A DNA stretch of 64,000 bases from Roseibacillus persicicus (lineage in GTDB: Bacteria; Verrucomicrobiota; Verrucomicrobiia; Verrucomicrobiales; Akkermansiaceae), in assembly GCF_014651675.1 (NCBI RefSeq), contig NZ_BMXI01000001.1:65968-129967 (forward strand). The letters are read 5' to 3'. This document shows positions 36,209-46,997 of the stretch, piece by piece. The position numbers and the translations under genes are program-made. Below the pieces are notes generated by a model, which saw only the letters and a program-made list of their open reading frames with translations, did no database searches and was not told where the DNA came from. Numbering within the stretch: position 1 is the stretch's first letter; each line of letters starts with the position of its first letter.

Positions 36209-38758
36209 ATGATACGTTTTTCACAATTTTCCCTTTTCGGTCTGCTCCTGACCTCGGCCCAGGGCCAGCAGATTGACCTCGTGCAGCTCGGCGCGGAGAC
36301 TTTTCAGGCCGTTGGCTGCGCGGAATGCCATGCGGTGGCCAGCGACGACGCCTCCATCAAGACCGGCCCCAGCCTCTTCGGACGCTTTCAACCCACCCCC
36401 ATCGAAAAGTTGGTTCAAGGAGGTGACGCCCAGCACAAGGTGAAGTTCGATCTGAAGTATCTCACCGACTCCCTCCGCACCCCGACCCAAGACCTCGCCA
36501 TTGCCGAAAGCGGCCCCTCGAAGGGTCAGCCCTTTCTCCCCGTGATGCCGCCCTACGACGCGAGCATTCTTCCCGAGCAAAAAGTCGAAGCCCTTTACCA
36601 CTATCTGCAAACTCTCAACGAAGAAGGCCAACAAGGACCAGCGAAGGTGATGGCCGCCAAGAAGGCGGATGCCGCTCCTCTCACAGCCCTGACCGATCCG
36701 GCCGAGGTGCTTGTCGCTGATCAGACCCGAATTTTCCGCGCTCGTCTCGGCAAGACCTCCGCGCGGGCGGTCCACGTGGGCATGCCCAACGGCCTCAATT
36801 ACAGCTTCGATCCCCGCACTCTCTCCGTCGAGCGCATCTGGTGGGGCGGCTTTCTCAATCTCAAGCAAGAGATGACTTCCCGTGGCGGCAAAGACTCCAA
36901 TCTGGGCGAACAAGCAGAAGAAGTTAAACTCGGCTCATCACTGCTCGCCCCCCTTGACCCCACGACCGGCAAGCCAGTCGACTTGACCTTCAAGTCGCCA
37001 ACCTACGCGGACAATGCGCAAATCATCGCCAACATGAGCGATGACGTCGACTTCCTCGAACAAGTCGCTGCTTCGCAAAGCCATTTCCGTGGCTACATGC
37101 ATGCCGAGGTGCCCACCTTTTTCTATCAGATTGGCGACAACGAATTGGAGTTTCAGTTCACGGTCTCCAACGAAGGCGCGGCCAAGATTACAATCGACGG
37201 CAAGCTCTCTCAACCCCAGACCTTTCAACTCAGCGAAATCATCCACGGAAAGTCAGAGAAATGGACGGTCAGCGAACTCCCTGCCGAACTCGCCTTCCAG
37301 CTCCCTATCAAACCCGCGTGGCGCCCTTGGCAGGCCCAAACCAACCGGGCTCCTCAAGCGGTAAAGACCTCTGTTCCGGCCAAGCTTGAACTCCCAGCTG
37401 GCTACAGCGCCGAAACAATCGCTCCACCGCTCGATATCCATGGACGCGAACAACTCTTCGAGCCCATGGGCATGGACGAGGCCGCCGACGGCTCCCTCAT
37501 CATCTCTACCCGCACCAGTGGCTTGTGGAAATTGAAGGACGGAACTTGGACCCAGATTGCCGAGGGCTTGCTCGATTCCCTCGGACTCATCATCGAGGAC
37601 GAAAAGACCATCGTGGTGGGACAGAAGCCCGAGCTCACCCGCCTCCGCGATGTCGATGGCGATGGCTGGTTCGACCGCTACGAGACCATTTGGGACGACT
37701 TCCTCTTCACCCACAACTATCACGAGTATCTTCATGGCCCCGCCAAAGGCACGGACGGCAACTACTACGTTCAGCTCAACCTCGGCCATCGCGGAAAGCC
37801 CGAAGTCAACTACATGGCGGGCGGCAAATACATGGGCACCCAGGGCGGCCTGCGCGGTTGGGCTTTGCAAATTACTCCCGAAGGAAAAATGACTCCCTAC
37901 GCCAACGGATTGCGCAGTCCCGCAGGCTTGGCAACGGGGCCGGATGGCGCGCTCTATTACACCGAAAACCAAGGTGAATACGTCGGAACATCCAAACTCT
38001 TCCGGCTCGAGCAGGACAAGTTCTACGGCAATCCCTGTGGCCTCATCGACCTTCCCGGAATGACTCCCCAGTCCCCTGAAATCGCTTGGGACACCGTGAA
38101 AGGCACGAAGGAAAAGGCGCTCGCGCTGATGGCCCACTCCCACCTCGCCAATGCTCCCGGCAGTCCCGCATGGGCTCCAGCCGATGGAAAGTTCGGCCCC
38201 TTCGGAGGGCAAATGTTCGTCGGTGATCAGACCCTTTCCCAACTCTTCCGCATCCTGCCGAAAGAGGGTAACGAAGCCGCCCTCATCCCCTTTGCGAAGG
38301 GTTTTTCTTCCGGAGTGATGCGTCTGCTATTCGCGAAAGACCACAGCCTCTACGCTGGTCAAACTGGCCGCGGCTGGCGAGCGCAAGGAGGGCAGGAAGA
38401 CGGCTTGGTGCGAATCTTCCGCAACGAGCAATCACTCGGTAATGAACTCCTTGATATCACCCGCGACGGCAACGACTTCGTTCTCCATTACTCAAAAGAG
38501 ATCGAATCCGCTCCGACCGCCGAGCAGTTGCGAATCATGTCTTGGGACTATCACGACAGCCCCAACTACGGTTCCGGCGAGCTCAATAAAGCCACCCTCA
38601 CCACCACAAAAATCGAAGCCAAAGGAAAGTCCCTCCATATCTCGACCACCGGACTTTCAAAAAGCGACGACAACACCGTCATCCGATTCCAAAGCCTCAT
38701 CCCTGAGGAAGAAGAGAAAGAAGAGACCCTCGGCTTCTACTCCATTTCCCGGAGATAG
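36209..38758 (+). CDS. Secreted cytochrome c / beta-propeller (sorbosone-dehydrogenase-like) protein
   Basis: 849 residues. The signal peptide FSLFGLLLTSAQG is followed by one class I cytochrome c domain with heme motif CAECH (about residues 37-41) and PVMPPYD as probable methionine ligand region. A central region (IWWGGFLNLKQEMTSRGG and beyond) is typical of verrucomicrobial and planctomycete proteins but I cannot assign a function. The C-terminal half is a six-bladed beta-propeller like glucose/sorbosone dehydrogenases (GMDEAADGSLIISTRTSG, DVDGDGWFDRYE, LRSPAGLATGPDGALYYTEN). It probably oxidises a sugar or alcohol in the periplasm and passes electrons to its own heme. The cofactor of the propeller is unknown. 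It reads away from uxaC, with a 264-base gap between them. Confidence 0.85.
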   Translation: MIRFSQFSLFGLLLTSAQGQQIDLVQLGAETFQAVGCAECHAVASDDASIKTGPSLFGRFQPTPIEKLVQGGDAQHKVKFDLKYLTDSLRTPTQDLAIAESGPSKGQPFLPVMPPYDASILPEQKVEALYHYLQTLNEEGQQGPAKVMAAKKADAAPLTALTDPAEVLVADQTRIFRARLGKTSARAVHVGMPNGLNYSFDPRTLSVERIWWGGFLNLKQEMTSRGGKDSNLGEQAEEVKLGSSLLAPLDPTTGKPVDLTFKSPTYADNAQIIANMSDDVDFLEQVAASQSHFRGYMHAEVPTFFYQIGDNELEFQFTVSNEGAAKITIDGKLSQPQTFQLSEIIHGKSEKWTVSELPAELAFQLPIKPAWRPWQAQTNRAPQAVKTSVPAKLELPAGYSAETIAPPLDIHGREQLFEPMGMDEAADGSLIISTRTSGLWKLKDGTWTQIAEGLLDSLGLIIEDEKTIVVGQKPELTRLRDVDGDGWFDRYETIWDDFLFTHNYHEYLHGPAKGTDGNYYVQLNLGHRGKPEVNYMAGGKYMGTQGGLRGWALQITPEGKMTPYANGLRSPAGLATGPDGALYYTENQGEYVGTSKLFRLEQDKFYGNPCGLIDLPGMTPQSPEIAWDTVKGTKEKALALMAHSHLANAPGSPAWAPADGKFGPFGGQMFVGDQTLSQLFRILPKEGNEAALIPFAKGFSSGVMRLLFAKDHSLYAGQTGRGWRAQGGQEDGLVRIFRNEQSLGNELLDITRDGNDFVLHYSKEIESAPTAEQLRIMSWDYHDSPNYGSGELNKATLTTTKIEAKGKSLHISTTGLSKSDDNTVIRFQSLIPEEEEKEETLGFYSISRR

Positions 38759-38878
38759 ATTGAACAAATACTCGAGTCAGGTCTTTCACCCCTTGCTTCA
38801 AAGCTCACGAAACTCGACCCTTGATAAGGTTATAAAAAATACACTTACTGATTACAAAAACAGCAACGTTAATCACAT

Positions 38879-38894
38879 TTAAATACATATTTAA
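38879..38894. promoter_or_regulatory. TTAAATA-CA-TATTTAA palindrome upstream of a PEP-CTERM gene
   Basis: The two 7-base arms are perfect complements around a 2-base centre, in an AT-rich 187-base gap, 51 bases before the ATG at 38946. It could be an operator or part of the promoter. No regulator is indicated. Confidence 0.3.
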
Positions 38895-38945
38895 TCATCA
38901 TCCATACACTTGACTGCGTAAAACCCAAAAGATATCGAGAAGTGG

Positions 38946-39560
38946 ATGACAGCAACGTTCATTCCTACTCAAAAATCTATCCTCCGTGGCTTCAGCTTCC
39001 TGGCGATGACTACGGGGCTGCAAGCAGCACTCACCGTTAGTCTCCATCCCGATGGAGCAGGAGGCACCGTAGTCCGGGTCTTTGGGAGCGGCACCACCAC
39101 TACTGCGGGCAGTCAACTCACAACCACTACCCTTAGTGAACAATGGCTCAATCTCACTGGAAATCCTTTCGATGATACCATCGACCTCAACAATGCGGAC
39201 TATTATTTCGCCAGTCCCATTCAAATTGCTTCAGGAGTCAATATGATCGGCATCCAGATTGATAACGACCCAACTGATCCGGTGGGAGGGGATGGCGCTG
39301 ATGACTTCCGAGTCTACATCGACAACGCGATGTCACCCAACACACCCTACTCGGCGGACGGAGTGACAACCCTTCAAACATTTCTCCGCAATGACGCTTT
39401 GAAGGTTGGTTCATATTATGATGACTCAGACGGCGGGAGCCTTTTCCTCAACGGATTCACTCTGCAAATCTCCGATCAAGCAATCGTTCCAGAACCCTCC
39501 ACTTCTCTCATTCTTCTGTCCGGCCTCACTGCCTTGAGTCTTCGCCGCTCGCGGAGATAG
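38946..39560 (+). CDS. PEP-CTERM sorted secreted protein (second)
   Basis: 204 residues. The N-terminal RGFSFLAMTTGLQAA is a signal peptide preceded by a basic start. The body is a beta-rich domain of about 150 residues (VSLHPDGAGGTVVRVFGSG, DDFRVYIDNAMSPN) with no family I can name. The C-terminus VPEPSTSLILLSGLTALSLR plus RSRR is a PEP-CTERM exosortase signal. It is flanked by gaps of about 190 and 240 bases and appears to be a single-gene unit. Such proteins are usually exported to the surface or extracellular polysaccharide matrix; its partner is unknown. Confidence 0.82.
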   Translation: MTATFIPTQKSILRGFSFLAMTTGLQAALTVSLHPDGAGGTVVRVFGSGTTTTAGSQLTTTTLSEQWLNLTGNPFDDTIDLNNADYYFASPIQIASGVNMIGIQIDNDPTDPVGGDGADDFRVYIDNAMSPNTPYSADGVTTLQTFLRNDALKVGSYYDDSDGGSLFLNGFTLQISDQAIVPEPSTSLILLSGLTALSLRRSRR

Positions 39561-39801
39561 CTTTTCCTTCTTCAAACTGTTTCGTCAGAAGCTTCCGGGA
39601 GTCGGGCCTATTGGACCAGATTCCCGGGGAATTGCTCCCCTGCTTTTCGCAAATGAAACAAGAGAAGGATTTTGACAGCGCCAAGCTCTTCAACCGTTGA
39701 CGGTCAGACCCGCATGGTATATCCCCCGAGCTTGTGAGGGGCAAAACGACGGATTCCTAACAGGATAGAATCGACCACCCCTATCACAATCGAAATCAAA
39801 T

Positions 39802-39884
39802 GCCGCCGTGGCGGAATGGTAGACGCTGTGGATTTAAAATCCATTGACTGCAAGGTCGTGCGGGTTCGAGTCCCGCCGGCGGTA
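39802..39884 (+). tRNA. tRNA-Leu(UAA)
   Basis: 83 bases. The acceptor stem GCCGCCG pairs with CGGCGGT (one G-U pair), the T arm is GCGGG-TTCGAGT-CCCGC, and the anticodon loop TTTAAAA in the stem GTGGA/TCCAT gives anticodon UAA, reading UUA leucine codons. The long variable arm (GAC..GTC pairing) is typical of class II leucine tRNA. The discriminator base is A, CCA is not encoded, and TTTTT follows directly as a possible terminator. Confidence 0.96.
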
Positions 39885-39970
39885 TTTTTCGAAACCTTCT
39901 CCGGCTCCCGCCTCCGCCCCACTGGCTTCTGATGCCGTGGGACGAACTTTTCCTTGGGATTTCTCGAAAG

Positions 39971-41038
39971 CTACCCGTGTGGGAACATTTCGTGATACTT
40001 GATGGCCTCGACGCCCACTGCGGCAGCGGTACCGAGTAGGCCCCGTGGCGTCACGGTGCGTGGCACTTGGGCGGCGGGGCGAGTCAGCCCAAGGACCAAC
40101 TGACCATATTTGGTCGCTCCTCCGACGTGACGAAGCAACTTCATCGAGATGTGCGCGGCATCGAGATTGGGAAAAACCAGCACGTCCGCAGGAGGACGGT
40201 TCACCATCTGGGGCAGCTTGACCTCAGCCGCCGCAGGATCGAGGGCGACATCGGCTTGAAGCTCGCCATCGATCTCGATCTCATAGCGATTGTGGCTCAC
40301 CAGCGCGCGAGCCGCATCGGTGGCTGCGCGAACCCGTGCCGCGGAATCACTGGCCGCAGAGTTCATGGAGGAGTGACTCAACATGGCCACCCGCACGCGT
40401 CGGCCGACGTAGTGATGGGCCAAGCGACCGGTTTCGACCGCAATATTGGTGAGCTCGGAGACGGTAGGAATGTCGGTGATTCCACAATCGGCCAAAAAGA
40501 GCACCCCATCGGGACCGAAGTGAGGCAACTTCTCGGAAACCATGATGGCCGCCGTGAAGGGATGGGAGACCCCCGGCATCGGCTTCACCAATTGCACGAG
40601 CGCGCGGTGAATGGTCGCGGGCAAATTGATATTTCCCCCCACCATCGCATCCGCCTGACCATATTGGATCATCATGGCGGCAAAGAAATGACTTCGGCTC
40701 ACCGTCTCGCGCGGATTGGCCAAGTTGATTCCTTTCAGCTTTTCAATACGGATGAGCAGTTCGGTGAATAGGTCCAGGTCATCAGCGGTGTTGGGGTCGA
40801 TGACCTTCACGAAATCCATCTTCGCGCCTAGCTTGGTCGCCATCGCCCGGACTTTTTCCTTGTTCCCCAAGAGAATGGGGATGCCAATTTCCAGCCTAAC
40901 CATCTCAGCAGCAACCTGCACGACCCTTGGGTCTTCTCCTTCCGAAAACACGATCCGCTTGGGATGACGCTTTAAAATTTCGAACAAAGGTCCTGTAAAG
41001 ACATCCGGCTCTGCCCACCCGCTTCCGATTTCACTCAT
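39971..41038 (-). CDS. pta: Phosphate acetyl/butyryltransferase-family enzyme
   Basis: 355 residues, the size of the short single-domain phosphate acetyltransferases. Family features are KRIVFSEGEDPRVVQVAAEM near residue 27, PILLGNKEKV, QADAMVGGNINLPATIHRAL, a GVLFLADCGI segment, ARVRAATDAARAL, QADVALDP and NLDAAHISMKLLRHVGG. It would interconvert acetyl-CoA plus phosphate with acetyl phosphate plus CoA in the cytoplasm. The same fold also makes butyryltransferases and the C-terminal half of malic enzymes, but no malic domain is present. No acetate kinase gene is adjacent in this window. It is divergent from the PHP gene across a 143-base gap carrying a 9-base inverted repeat. Confidence 0.87.
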   Translation of the reverse strand: MSEIGSGWAEPDVFTGPLFEILKRHPKRIVFSEGEDPRVVQVAAEMVRLEIGIPILLGNKEKVRAMATKLGAKMDFVKVIDPNTADDLDLFTELLIRIEKLKGINLANPRETVSRSHFFAAMMIQYGQADAMVGGNINLPATIHRALVQLVKPMPGVSHPFTAAIMVSEKLPHFGPDGVLFLADCGITDIPTVSELTNIAVETGRLAHHYVGRRVRVAMLSHSSMNSAASDSAARVRAATDAARALVSHNRYEIEIDGELQADVALDPAAAEVKLPQMVNRPPADVLVFPNLDAAHISMKLLRHVGGATKYGQLVLGLTRPAAQVPRTVTPRGLLGTAAAVGVEAIKYHEMFPHG

Positions 41039-41125
41039 ATTCAGCCAATTCCCGAGGATTCAGTTCGGGTTCACTGGTGACTCTACGCACGACTGCGGCC
41101 AGCCACAATGGCAAAGCGTATCAAA

Positions 41126-41157
41126 TCAAGTCTCACACACCGTTCTTGGAGACTTGA
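41126..41157. promoter_or_regulatory. Inverted repeat TCAAGTCTC/GAGACTTGA between pta and the PHP gene
   Basis: Nine-base perfect arms at 41126-41134 and 41149-41157 with a 14-base centre, inside the divergent gap and 25 bases before the GTG start at 41182. It could be an operator or a leader hairpin for the plus-strand gene. No T-run follows, so it is not a terminator. Confidence 0.35.
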
Positions 41158-41181
41158 AAGGAAAGAGCTATCGTCGATGGC

Positions 41182-41976
41182 GTGACGAGCGACCTCCACA
41201 CCCACACCCCTCTCTGCCACCATGCAGAGGGCACGCCCCAGCAATACGTTGAGGCGGCCCTCACTGCCGGACTGCATCAGTATGGAATCTCGGACCACGC
41301 CCCGCACACGCCCGAGCCTTTCGACGACTGGCGCATGAGCATGTCCGATCTGCCCAAATATCTCGATTGGATTGGGACCGCTCGAGAACACGCGGGCGAT
41401 CGCTTGACGATTCGAGCCGGCATGGAGTGTGACTGGTTGGCGGGCTGCGAACCTCACCTCGACACTTTGCGGAGCTATCATGATTGGGACTACCTCATCG
41501 GTTCAGTCCATTATCTGCCCGGAGCCTCTGGGGACCGCTGGGATTTTGACAATCCAGCCCACCTTTCCCTATGGAAAGATCTCGGCGCCAGCGAGCTGGA
41601 TGACCTTTGGACCAATTACTGGGCAACTTACACCGGGATGGTGAGGGCCAAGCGGTTTGAGATTCACGGGCACCCCGATTTGATTAAAAAGTTTGCCTTT
41701 GCCCCAGCTGGAGATCTCCGGCGATTTTACGAACCAACAATTGAGGCTCTGGTCGCTACCGGCGGAGCCTTTGAAATCAACACCGCAGGCTGGCACAAGC
41801 CTTGTGCGGAGCAATACCCCGCACGCGGCTTCCTCGAACTCGCAGCTCAAGCCAACATCCCCATCTATATTAACTCGGATGCCCATGCTCCCGGCGAGGT
41901 CGCACGTGACTTCGCCCGAGCTCACACACTTGCCACTGAACTCGGTCTCACGGTTAGGGATTCACTACCGGATTGA
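41182..41976 (+). CDS. PHP-family histidinol phosphatase
   Basis: 264 residues beginning with GTG; a nearby ATG at 41177 is out of frame and stops at once. The PHP-type metal-binding motifs are all present: [51 protein letters not shown] and INSDAHAPG. The layout agrees with HisJ/HisK-type enzymes, which dephosphorylate L-histidinol phosphate in histidine biosynthesis. No other his gene is adjacent. The 3' end overlaps that of the convergent 1650-residue gene by 23 bases. Some PHP proteins act on other phosphates, so the substrate is likely but not certain. Confidence 0.88.
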   Translation: MTSDLHTHTPLCHHAEGTPQQYVEAALTAGLHQYGISDHAPHTPEPFDDWRMSMSDLPKYLDWIGTAREHAGDRLTIRAGMECDWLAGCEPHLDTLRSYHDWDYLIGSVHYLPGASGDRWDFDNPAHLSLWKDLGASELDDLWTNYWATYTGMVRAKRFEIHGHPDLIKKFAFAPAGDLRRFYEPTIEALVATGGAFEINTAGWHKPCAEQYPARGFLELAAQANIPIYINSDAHAPGEVARDFARAHTLATELGLTVRDSLPD

Positions 41977-44900
41977 CCAGCTCCACTCGCAGACGGAAAA
42001 AGCAGCGCTCCGGATTGGAAAGTCCAGCCGCCCCAGCTGCTGCCGCTAGTCCCGAGAAAGTCACGACCTCCTGATCCCCGATAGGATCATCCGTGGCCAA
42101 TGGGGCCGCAATTGGCGTCCAAGCACCCTCCAAATCTTCCGACGCCTCCACCGAATAAACCAAGTCCGGCAGATCAACCGGACGCTGGAAGATCAGGCTG
42201 AAGTCGCCCGCCCCATCTGCTTGAAAGCGCGGAAGCCTTTCCACATCAGCACTTTGTTCATCCCCACCCAACGCATACTCCATCAGGGTGACGATGCCGT
42301 CTCCGTCAATATCGCTGACAATACTCGACAAAGACTCAGGGTTGTTTCCGAGATAGTCAGCAAAGGACGGCACGGGAATGGAATTGGCACTGGCCACGAG
42401 GCGGTAGACGCCCACCGCCGAGACCTTGGGATTATCCACCCCGGTGTCAATCAGGGCGATATCGAGACTTCCATCCGTGACCACCACCTCCTCAACCAAA
42501 TAGTCATAGGCCGCGTCGTGTCCGACTTGAGCATGGATATCGAGGTCTGGATTGAACACGTTCCCCCCACCTTCAATCTGAACGTTCAACGTCCGACTAT
42601 CATCAGCGGTTTGATAGATTTCAGCAAAACGCAAGAGGACTTGATAGGTCCCGTCAGGGGCCGGAATGGTGTAGCCAAATCCTCCGCTTTGCCAACGCTC
42701 CGTCTGATAGAGGGCCTCATCATCGGTATTCGCGATGGGGTCATCCGTGGAATAGCTTCGGTCGCCATTGATTAGATACGGAATGGAACCACCCCCGGTA
42801 GTTGTAATGGAAAAACCATTCAATCCCGTAGTCGTCGTCCCTCCTTCGCCCCAATTCACAGTGATGGAATCCTGCCCACTGACCTTTTCAATCGTGAACT
42901 GGGCATATGAATTGGCAGGCGTTTCATAGTCGGTGGTTTGGGTGCCAACCACGGACCCATTGTAGACCACTTCGAAGGTATTGTCGGATTCTCCCGTATC
43001 CCCAACTCCATAGAGAGTCAGCTTCATGGGACTCCCCTCCTCCACCTCACCGAGACCTGCTATCGTCAGGGTGCTATCCGCTGCATCGGCGAAAGCTGCC
43101 GTCTCATACAAGTAGGAGCCGGTAATGGCAGCTCCCACGTAGTCACCTTTGTTGGTATTATATGATCCGTTTCCGCCCACATTAGTCACCGTCACGCCAG
43201 TAATGCCCGTTGCCGCCACCTCGGCATCGGTGGGATTATTCCCCGTGATCACTTGCACCACAGCATTGGACTGCACCGCAGGATCAGCGATCGCAAAGTC
43301 CGCCGCAGTCGCCTCGGTAGGATTACCGTTCGTGCCTTGAAAGTCGACCAGGACCGTCATTGCCACTCCCGTTCCTGCCGCAGAACCGCTATCCGCAAGG
43401 TAGAGGTTGCCAAGGGAATCCGTATAATCGGGGCCCCCACCATTCAGCCCAAGAAAGAACTCTGGCGAAGCGTTGATTTCGTTCAGGACTGTCACTTGTG
43501 CTCCCGACGCCATCTCGTCACCGGCCAAGTCTTCGATCCCTTCCATCATGATGGTGTAATAAGAGCCCGCACTGGCGCCACCGAGCGTCAAAAGAACGGA
43601 CTGTTGATCCGCGCTGGCCTCCGCGTTGGAGACACTCGCCCCGCCACTCACCTGATAGTTCCCTGCATCCGCCATTGTGGCTCGGTCCATCGCCTGATCG
43701 AAGGTGACCCGAACCTGCCCATAGTCAGGGACTTGAACCTCAGCAACCTGCGGACGGTTGGGGACGAGGGTTGCTCCCTGCCCCCGAAAGTTCACCCAGT
43801 TGACCCGCATGAGGTCTGCCCCCGAAGGAGCGTTTTCAAATACAAAGTAAAGGTCCTGCCCGCCCTCGGTCACATTGCTCAAAGAAGCAGTGTAATCAAG
43901 GTAGTCTACCCCATTCCCTGCCGTCACAGTGATGCTGGCTACTAGATTTCCCGTAGGTGACCCCTGCCGAACCTGCACCGTCCCCCCACCGTTGGAGGCG
44001 GCTCGAATCCGAATCGCTTCCATTCCTGCGAGATTCAATCCCCCAAAATAAAGGTAATCTCCGTGGTCCACATTGATCACATCCACATTCCCTCCCACCG
44101 GATCGCCGGAGTCGGCCACGTCCAATCCCGACTGACCGTCGAAAGTCTGCACCATGGTGACCTTGGGCTGAATCACCGTCTTGGCGTTCCCTTGAATAGG
44201 AGCAGTCCCGGGCGCGCCTTGGTCCGTATAATAGGCGTCAAAGACAAAAGCCAAGTCCGCGTCAAAGGCATGACTATCATCCCGGGGCACCTCGAGCACT
44301 CCGGACAAGCCGTTGAACTGAATCTCATTGTGCTGATGGTCATCATGTCCCAGGGATGCCTCGAACAGCACATCTTCATCCGTGATCTCGCCCGTCGCGC
44401 TGCTACCATCCTCCACATCGGTAACCGAGAAGCTGAACAAAACGCTATCACCCCAATCGAAGAAGGTGAAGGTGTCAGGCTCCACGAATTCCAGAACCGG
44501 CGCATTGTTTCCAGCTGTAATCGTCAGATTGGCGCGCGAAAAAAGCAGATCGCCATCGGTCACAGTCAACTGCACTTGATAGACCCCGGGGGTATCAAAG
44601 ACATAGGTGGGACTGGGCGAAGTTGAGTCAATGATCTGGTCACCGTTGAAGTCCCAGCCATAGGTCACGCTCGCGCTATCAGGGTCATAGCTCCCTGCCG
44701 AACTGAAGTTGACGGTCAAAGGCACTTGGCCGCTGGTCACATCAGCAGAAGCGACGGCAATCGGAGTGGCAGCCGCATCCGTGTACTGAATTTTCACCAA
44801 GGCAGTATCAGCCGAAGTGCCCGAGCCGAAGTTTTCTCCCCACTCGATCACATACATGGCCCCATTCGGGCCAAAGACCATGTCAATTGGTCGGCTCAGC

Positions 44901-46906
44901 GAGATGTGTGGAGCGAACTCCGTGATCTCGAAGATGGAGCCATCAGGATTATTCTTGACCTCCAAAATCATGTTCCGCGACCACTCCATGAGGAAAACGC
45001 TTTTCTCATAGTATTCGGGAAAATTCTTTCCGGGCTCGAAGTCATAGACCGCTCCAGCCATCGCACATCGTCCGCCGGAAGCTCCGACCTCGGAAAACTG
45101 CTCGGGAGCATTGCCCGCTCCATCAGGATACCAGATCCAAGCAGGCTCGGGCTCAGGCAAAAGACTCGGATCTCCCGCAGAAGCACCACTGGTGGTGAAA
45201 GAAGAAACGTTGGTCAAATAATTCGTCAAATCCGCGCGAAGGGTTGCCATGCTCCATGGATTGGCATCGCCATCCAGATACGGCTTGTTATCGGCAATGA
45301 AGTATGGCCAGCCAAAGAAACCTGCCTCTTTCACCTGATTGAATTCATCATGTCCCCGGGGTCCAGTGAAGGCAGTCGTTCCATCTCCTCCCGCATCCGG
45401 ACCCACATCACCGTAGTAAAGCCACCCTGTGAACGGGTCCAAACAGAAGCGGAAGCAATTCCGGCAACCCATCACATAGATTTCGGGACGGGCCGCCGCC
45501 GTTCCTTCCGAAAAGAGGTTTCCTGCCGGAATGGTGTAATTCGGGTGAGCTGCCGGCCCTCCCCCCACATCGGGTTTGATCCGCAGAATCTTTCCCCGGA
45601 GGTCATCGGTGTTTGGCGAAGCCTTCCGCGCATCACGCCCGATGAGATTGTCAAAACGCGGGCTATAACCACTCGCCTGGGTATTGTCCCCGATGGAAAC
45701 AAAGAGATTGCCCTCACTATCGAATCGCAAGCATCCCGCCTGGTGGTGCCCCGAATTCCCCGTTTCGGTCGGACGATTGGTGAGGTATTCCAAGATCACG
45801 ACCTCGCTGCTCAAATCCAGATTCCCCGCGGTATCCAAGGTGAACCTCGAGATTCGAGTATTGGTTCCGGACGATGGCGACCAGTGGATGTAGAGCTGCT
45901 GCGAAGTGGAAAAGTCGGGCGCAAGAGCTATCCCAATCAACCCATATTCCCCCCCACTATACTCAGCGAGATTCGCGATGGTGGTCGTCACCCCCGAACT
46001 TTCGTCGTGGACTTTCACCGCCCCTTTGCGCTCGACTAGAAAGATCCGTCCATCGGGGGCAATATCGATCGCCATGGGAGCCGCGAGACTATTATCGAGC
46101 ACCACTTTCTCATAGTTTTCCTCGATCGTAGCACCACTATCCCCTCCCAACTCCCCGGCAGCCCACTCGACGGAGTTGGTGATGAGACCGCGAAAGAGGT
46201 CTTCGGAAAATATCGCGCCGGGATGACCCATCGCCAGATAAGCTGATCGTCCTCCGTCAAACTCGTGACACCACATGATGGGATGGTCGTCCCCATGGGT
46301 TCCGCCATTATAGGTCGCTTCATCGACCTGAGCCAGCACATGAACCCTACCCCGCGGACTGGTGGCAAAGTTATACCACTCATCACTCACCGTCCAACTG
46401 GTGACCCGCTGTCCAGTGGACGGGTCCTGAACGTTGGTAATGGGATGAACCTGATCAAGAAATTCGATCGTCCCCGGCACCACCGCCGAGTGATTGACAA
46501 CCTCCGCGCCAACCATCTCAATATACCACGGCCACCCCTTTTCGGTGTCGGTTGCCGCATGAATGCCGACAAAGCCCTTACCAGACCGATACCAATTCTG
46601 AAACGCCGTTTGCTGAGTTGCGTCAAGAACGTCTCCCGTCGTATTAAGAAAAACAACTACCTGATGATTTGACAATTCCGAGGTAAACACCCCCGCGTCG
46701 TCCGTCACGGTCACCCCAAAGTCATGCTCGATTCCGAGCTCCTCCAAGGCGACCGCCCCCTCGGTCCTCGACGAATGCGCGAATCCAGCTGCTTTAGTAA
46801 ATACTAAGACTTCAAAGCCGTGTCCGTACACCGGCACCAAACTTCCTCCAATGAGAACAGGGAGGAGCAACAGGCTGGCCTTGGGGGGACGTTTCGCGAA
46901 TTTCAT
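41954..46906 (-). CDS. Giant secreted ThuA/glucose-sorbosone dehydrogenase/PKD/malectin-like protein
   Basis: 1650 residues. The signal peptide [18 protein letters not shown] is followed by a ThuA-like domain (about 30-255: [29 protein letters not shown]). A glucose/sorbosone-dehydrogenase-like propeller follows (about 265-720: [46 protein letters not shown]). Then come a PKD domain ([29 protein letters not shown]), a CBM6-like sandwich ([20 protein letters not shown]), an SbsA-type Ig strand set ([20 protein letters not shown]) and a malectin-like domain ([12 protein letters not shown]). The end has a [17 protein letters not shown] motif and a C-terminal module with [13 protein letters not shown] and FFRLRVELV. 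It likely oxidises and binds sugars at the cell surface. Overlap with the convergent PHP gene is 23 bases. Confidence 0.85.
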   Translation of the reverse strand: MKFAKRPPKASLLLLPVLIGGSLVPVYGHGFEVLVFTKAAGFAHSSRTEGAVALEELGIEHDFGVTVTDDAGVFTSELSNHQVVVFLNTTGDVLDATQQTAFQNWYRSGKGFVGIHAATDTEKGWPWYIEMVGAEVVNHSAVVPGTIEFLDQVHPITNVQDPSTGQRVTSWTVSDEWYNFATSPRGRVHVLAQVDEATYNGGTHGDDHPIMWCHEFDGGRSAYLAMGHPGAIFSEDLFRGLITNSVEWAAGELGGDSGATIEENYEKVVLDNSLAAPMAIDIAPDGRIFLVERKGAVKVHDESSGVTTTIANLAEYSGGEYGLIGIALAPDFSTSQQLYIHWSPSSGTNTRISRFTLDTAGNLDLSSEVVILEYLTNRPTETGNSGHHQAGCLRFDSEGNLFVSIGDNTQASGYSPRFDNLIGRDARKASPNTDDLRGKILRIKPDVGGGPAAHPNYTIPAGNLFSEGTAAARPEIYVMGCRNCFRFCLDPFTGWLYYGDVGPDAGGDGTTAFTGPRGHDEFNQVKEAGFFGWPYFIADNKPYLDGDANPWSMATLRADLTNYLTNVSSFTTSGASAGDPSLLPEPEPAWIWYPDGAGNAPEQFSEVGASGGRCAMAGAVYDFEPGKNFPEYYEKSVFLMEWSRNMILEVKNNPDGSIFEITEFAPHISLSRPIDMVFGPNGAMYVIEWGENFGSGTSADTALVKIQYTDAAATPIAVASADVTSGQVPLTVNFSSAGSYDPDSASVTYGWDFNGDQIIDSTSPSPTYVFDTPGVYQVQLTVTDGDLLFSRANLTITAGNNAPVLEFVEPDTFTFFDWGDSVLFSFSVTDVEDGSSATGEITDEDVLFEASLGHDDHQHNEIQFNGLSGVLEVPRDDSHAFDADLAFVFDAYYTDQGAPGTAPIQGNAKTVIQPKVTMVQTFDGQSGLDVADSGDPVGGNVDVINVDHGDYLYFGGLNLAGMEAIRIRAASNGGGTVQVRQGSPTGNLVASITVTAGNGVDYLDYTASLSNVTEGGQDLYFVFENAPSGADLMRVNWVNFRGQGATLVPNRPQVAEVQVPDYGQVRVTFDQAMDRATMADAGNYQVSGGASVSNAEASADQQSVLLTLGGASAGSYYTIMMEGIEDLAGDEMASGAQVTVLNEINASPEFFLGLNGGGPDYTDSLGNLYLADSGSAAGTGVAMTVLVDFQGTNGNPTEATAADFAIADPAVQSNAVVQVITGNNPTDAEVAATGITGVTVTNVGGNGSYNTNKGDYVGAAITGSYLYETAAFADAADSTLTIAGLGEVEEGSPMKLTLYGVGDTGESDNTFEVVYNGSVVGTQTTDYETPANSYAQFTIEKVSGQDSITVNWGEGGTTTTGLNGFSITTTGGGSIPYLINGDRSYSTDDPIANTDDEALYQTERWQSGGFGYTIPAPDGTYQVLLRFAEIYQTADDSRTLNVQIEGGGNVFNPDLDIHAQVGHDAAYDYLVEEVVVTDGSLDIALIDTGVDNPKVSAVGVYRLVASANSIPVPSFADYLGNNPESLSSIVSDIDGDGIVTLMEYALGGDEQSADVERLPRFQADGAGDFSLIFQRPVDLPDLVYSVEASEDLEGAWTPIAAPLATDDPIGDQEVVTFSGLAAAAGAAGLSNPERCFFRLRVELVNPVVNP

Positions 46907-46997
46907 AGGTGGGTTTTCTATCTGAGAACATGGGAACTTTTTTGCCCTTCTCTCCTATGTGCCACCATCTGATGAAAGACCAGCCAGTGACGAATTT

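Noticed and set aside
37253-38242. 329-codon open frame opposite the propeller domain
   Set aside because: Antisense shadow; sense frame holds conserved propeller motifs.
38915-38945. TTGACT followed after 17 bases by TATCGA as a promoter for the second PEP-CTERM gene
   Set aside because: The -10 box is poor and would leave almost no leader before the ATG at 38946.
39640-39690. Possible terminator GGGGA/TCCCC after the second PEP-CTERM gene
   Set aside because: Only a five-pair stem at about 39626-39640 with no T-run directly after it.
44726-46039. 437-codon open frame opposite the sugar-dehydrogenase-like domain
   Set aside because: Arginine- and isoleucine-rich translation without a domain; the minus-strand frame is conserved.
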